Below are positions 60,217-64,000 of a stretch of 64,000 bases of DNA, piece after piece. The stretch spans positions 68,938,661 through 69,002,660 of the forward strand of contig NC_133897.1 of assembly GCF_964199755.1 (NCBI RefSeq), in the 5' to 3' direction. Numbering within the stretch: position 1 is the stretch's first letter; every line of letters starts with the position of its first letter. This stretch comes from Larus michahellis. Its lineage: Eukaryota > Chordata > Aves > Charadriiformes > Laridae. Both the position numbers and the translations under genes were made by a program. Under the pieces are notes generated by a model that saw nothing but the letters and a program-made list of their open reading frames with translations, searched no databases and was not told the origin of the DNA.

Positions 60217-63200
60217 TTTATTACACAGAGAGGACAGACAGTGGGGGTCAAACAACAGCTGTTTAAACGGTAACATCAGAAAACAAAATGGAAATCTGCC
60301 ATGACTAAGTCAGGTTAGAAATCGGAAGACAGTTTCTGAGACTTCAAAACTGTATTAACTACATGGAAATAAAAAAGCTTACAAAACTCTATTTTAAATC
60401 TTAATAAACGAAGTAAAGAATTACGCAAGTAATCATATCCTGAAAGCAGGGAAGGGCACTCTGATCCACAAAGCCTGTATCTTGTGGTAAAATGCTTGAT
60501 TCAGCATAAAAGACTTGCATACAAAATGACTGATGGCATATTAGTATGTCAAAGTAGTCTCATCTATTTGATTTAGATTCAAGGGACTGTAATTGGGGTA
60601 ACCAAAATCTTACACCTCATGAACACGTGGATGCAAAGAAGTGTCTTTTTTTCCAGTGCTAAAGCTGGCAGAACAAAAAATTCTGTGCAACTCCGAGAGA
60701 CTGAACTTAATGTGGCTTCTGTCAGTTTGTCAGTTCAACATTAAATAAGGTAATAAACCACACAACCCAGTGCTTTCACAGAAGTTATTTATTAACTGAA
60801 AACATTTTTCCATCACAGTTTTAATATCCAGAAACTGCTGAACTGTCACAAGTGTCATCAACATAACATAACTAACTGAGGTGTGAGAATTCAAGTATAT
60901 CTTTTGTTGAAGAATCACAGCTTCTGCTATGAAGACAACGTTAAGATTATTCTGTGCTTAACTGATGTAGACCTTACTGACACAAGGCTACTATGCTGGA
61001 ATCCAACCACAATCCAATCTAGACAAAGGTATTTTTAAAGTTTATTACATACCTTATCTTTAATTATGGTTTGTGCTTGCTTATCAGGCATAGTAAAAGG
61101 TATTATTTGCTAGGAAAAAAGTAAACATTTAGTCATTAATTTTAACAGTGATGTTTCTCAGAAAAGACATCACGATTTTAAATGCACCAATGCATCAGAT
61201 CAGTAACTTTGCAATGAATAGAGCAGCAGGTTAAAGAATATATCCTCCAACTGCACTGGTCCAAGTACACCCACATTCAAGACTGTGCTATCATACAGCA
61301 GTAAATGAGATAACTTTAATTTTGACCCCATGCTGCAGTTCACAGGCAGGCATGTTTGAAGTCTGTGCAATTTCAGTGGCAGATATTCTACCTGTGTACA
61401 ATACCTATAAGTGTGCCTGCGTCACCGTGTTGTGGTACCCAGCCACCAAGTTATGACCTTCTTCTACCTAGTTACTCTTTCCAATAAGAAATAAACATGT
61501 ATTGTCAGCCAAGGCTGGCAAACAGCTTCCTCTTCCACAAGACTGTATTCCCCAAGTTCAGGCAGCCTGGGTGCTCAATAGTGTAAGCTTAGAAGTTGCC
61601 TATAAGAAAGTTTCTTGTGACTAGTGTAGAAATACGCCATCCTTTTTTTGTTCTTGACAACAAGCACATATGCCATAAACGATACCAGTATTAAGTCCTC
61701 ACTATCTTAAATGTGCATTTTTGGTGCACTGGAAATTACTGGAAGTGCAGTAAGGGTCCTTTAACTGCCCTTCGGTTGGCATGATGCACATGCACGCTCT
61801 ACTGACAGATAATGTGCTCCAGACCCACCTGGTCTCACATGTTACACAAATATAACTGTAAAAAATATTGAGAAATCATAAGTAGCAGTCAATGCTACTT
61901 TATGTGCGCTTTAAAAAAACCCCATGAAACTCAGTTCTGGCTTGCTGCTTTCCCCACCCCCCCTTCCCCCCAAGTCTTATGTTACCTGGTACCTCTTTGC
62001 CTGATTGGATAAAATACCTTAAAATATCCAATTTAATAGGCTACATTCATTAATGTATAAAAGAAGATCTCTGTTCCATTCTTTTACTTATTTATTTTTA
62101 ATAATTAATGGGTAAAGACCCACCAAATAAAGTTAACCAACACAGGAAACAAATTTTGTTCCCCTTAGCTGCTGCAGTGCTGATTTTATTTGCCAAATTA
62201 ACATTGCACATTTTTTAAAGTGCTTCTTTTGACTGCCATTAAAATAATGTTTAAACAGCAATGTTTATTTTTTATTAAGGAAGCTTTACATCATCTTTTG
62301 AAGATAACAAAATAGTGAGGTGATGTGTAGAAGTCTCACCTCTAATCATTTCTATTTAAATCTTTATTAGGTCACAAGTTAGCCAAATTCAAAGGTTTTT
62401 AAAACTTCCTCCCTAATGGACATTCACCTGTGTAACCACACATCCAATTCAAGGCACAAAGCCCGTAGGAACGGAACCATCTATCTTTGGTTCAATCATC
62501 ACCTTTGGAGGTGGTGAGTAACGTTCCTTTAGACACCAAGAAACATTTACATCGGTGACTGTACTTCTACCCAAGGAGAGTCGTGTTCTTTTCATAGAAG
62601 GGAATTTATATCATCATGTCACCACTTGTGCTTCTGTCACACAGCCCTTATAGTGTCCCCTTACAATTCTGCAAATTATTGCTGCAACTAAGCTTCCCAT
62701 CTTCTTCCTGCTACTCACTAGGCCAGCTGCTTCTTGTCCTGGAATGTCCTGTTCCCAGGACCGCTGGGGCTCACAAACGTCAAAAAAGGGCCATATTTGA
62801 TCCCAGATGTGCAAGCTTATTAGGCACAAATTACAGCTTTTTGCTTAGAAGCCCAAAGCTGAGCAGGTGTCAGCTCTGCAGCCAGCATTAACATGCACTG
62901 AAAAAGCTGTCTATTTGCCTGCATGGATGCCTAGATGTAGCTAAAAGCAATTCCTCACCTTTCATAAGCATCAGATTCTCCCAAAATTAAAAAAACCAAA
63001 CACACCTGCTTCTAAAAGAAGGTCACATAACCACATTAGAGAATGTGGGTATTTACACAAAATTCTAAAGGGAGACTGCTGTCCCCAAAGCCTCGTACAT
63101 CCACACCGAACTATTAAAGACAGCAGAAAATGGTGGTCTAGTTTTCCATTGCCTTACGATTTATTTTCGTTATGCACAAGTCTCCAAGCCCTCCCAGTCT

Positions 63201-63447
63201 TCCCTACTCCTTACTAAAAATGATGGGCACTGTGATCACATTGCTGGAAAACTGAATGTATAAATGAAGAACATGTAGAAACATACGACAGCACAGAACA
63301 TCGTAAATATCTCTACACATACAGAACAGGGTTGCTTAGTTGTAAAGAAGGTAGAAGTTGCCTTCATACGTTATTTCTGGTTCAAAAAGCTTATTAAAAC
63401 TACAGCACTCTTTTCCAAGCCATTGGGATTGTGCTTTTTGAAAATTT
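60217..63447 (-). other. ALDH5A1: Presumed ALDH5A1 3' UTR and flank
   Basis: Sequence downstream (leftwards) of the ALDH5A1 stop without recognised coding content. Minus-strand AATAAA hexamers occur at 63160-63165, 62185-62190, 62091-62096, 61041-61046, 60788-60793 and 60217-60222. Mammalian ALDH5A1 mRNAs have a long 3' UTR, so one of the left-hand signals may mark the end; the boundary is inferred. Confidence 0.4.
63160..63165 (-). terminator. ALDH5A1: Candidate proximal ALDH5A1 poly(A) signal
   Basis: Reads AATAAA on the minus strand, about 285 nt past the stop codon. It is the first canonical hexamer after the coding region. Use cannot be judged from sequence alone. Confidence 0.3.
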
Positions 63448-63870
<423 letters not shown>

Positions 63871-64000
63871 CTGTCAATATAAAGAGAAAACACACAAATG
63901 AGGCCTGCAGTTCATCTATTATCTTGCTGATTTACAAGCAGCCTTATCAGAAATAAAAAAAATCAAGATGCATTTTTTTTTCCAAAAGCATCCTTTAACC

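Noticed and set aside
62614..62891. Open frames on both strands left of ALDH5A1
   Set aside because: No protein similarity recognised; likely 3' UTR or flank sequence.

Overview
This is vertebrate nuclear DNA, almost certainly from a bird. It carries a long, sparse gene with GT-AG introns and a protein closely matching the vertebrate neuronal membrane protein KIAA0319. The interspersed repeats I can recognise are all CR1-type non-LTR retrotransposon fragments, the dominant repeat of bird genomes. Nothing prokaryotic or viral was seen.

Layout. Positions 1-13679 hold no exon I can support. They are intronic or intergenic sequence 5' of the first KIAA0319 coding exon and contain four CR1 insertions, one of them with a further CR1 nested inside it. 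Positions 13790-53689 (+ strand) hold the complete coding sequence of the KIAA0319 orthologue in 20 coding exons: 3243 nt including the stop, 1080 residues. The reading frame is open across every junction and all introns are GT-AG. The predicted protein is a type I membrane glycoprotein: signal peptide, MANSC domain, Pro/Ser/Thr-rich linker, five PKD domains, a conserved unnamed globular segment, a Cys-rich juxtamembrane segment, one transmembrane helix, and a short cytoplasmic tail with a YTIL endocytosis-type motif. The 3' UTR starts at 53690 with several candidate poly(A) signals between about 55.8 and 59.1 kb. At the far right, on the - strand, lie the last two coding exons of ALDH5A1 (mitochondrial succinate-semialdehyde dehydrogenase), followed leftwards by its presumed 3' UTR. 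The two genes are therefore convergent, matching the mammalian order ALDH5A1-KIAA0319 on human 6p22.

The two genes do not form a pathway; they are neighbours by conserved synteny. No novel multi-gene system was found. The most interesting smaller signals are a possible stop-carrying (poison) cassette exon in the last KIAA0319 intron, a perfect 14-bp hairpin inside a CR1 copy that looks like quasi-palindrome correction, a nested CR1 flanked by an 8-bp direct repeat, a possible G-quadruplex in intron 14, and two NAGNAG tandem splice acceptors.

Limits: exon calls were made by eye from protein homology recalled for KIAA0319 and ALDH5A1 and from splice consensus. Repeat boundaries are approximate (about 5-20 bp), and transcript ends cannot be fixed without RNA data.
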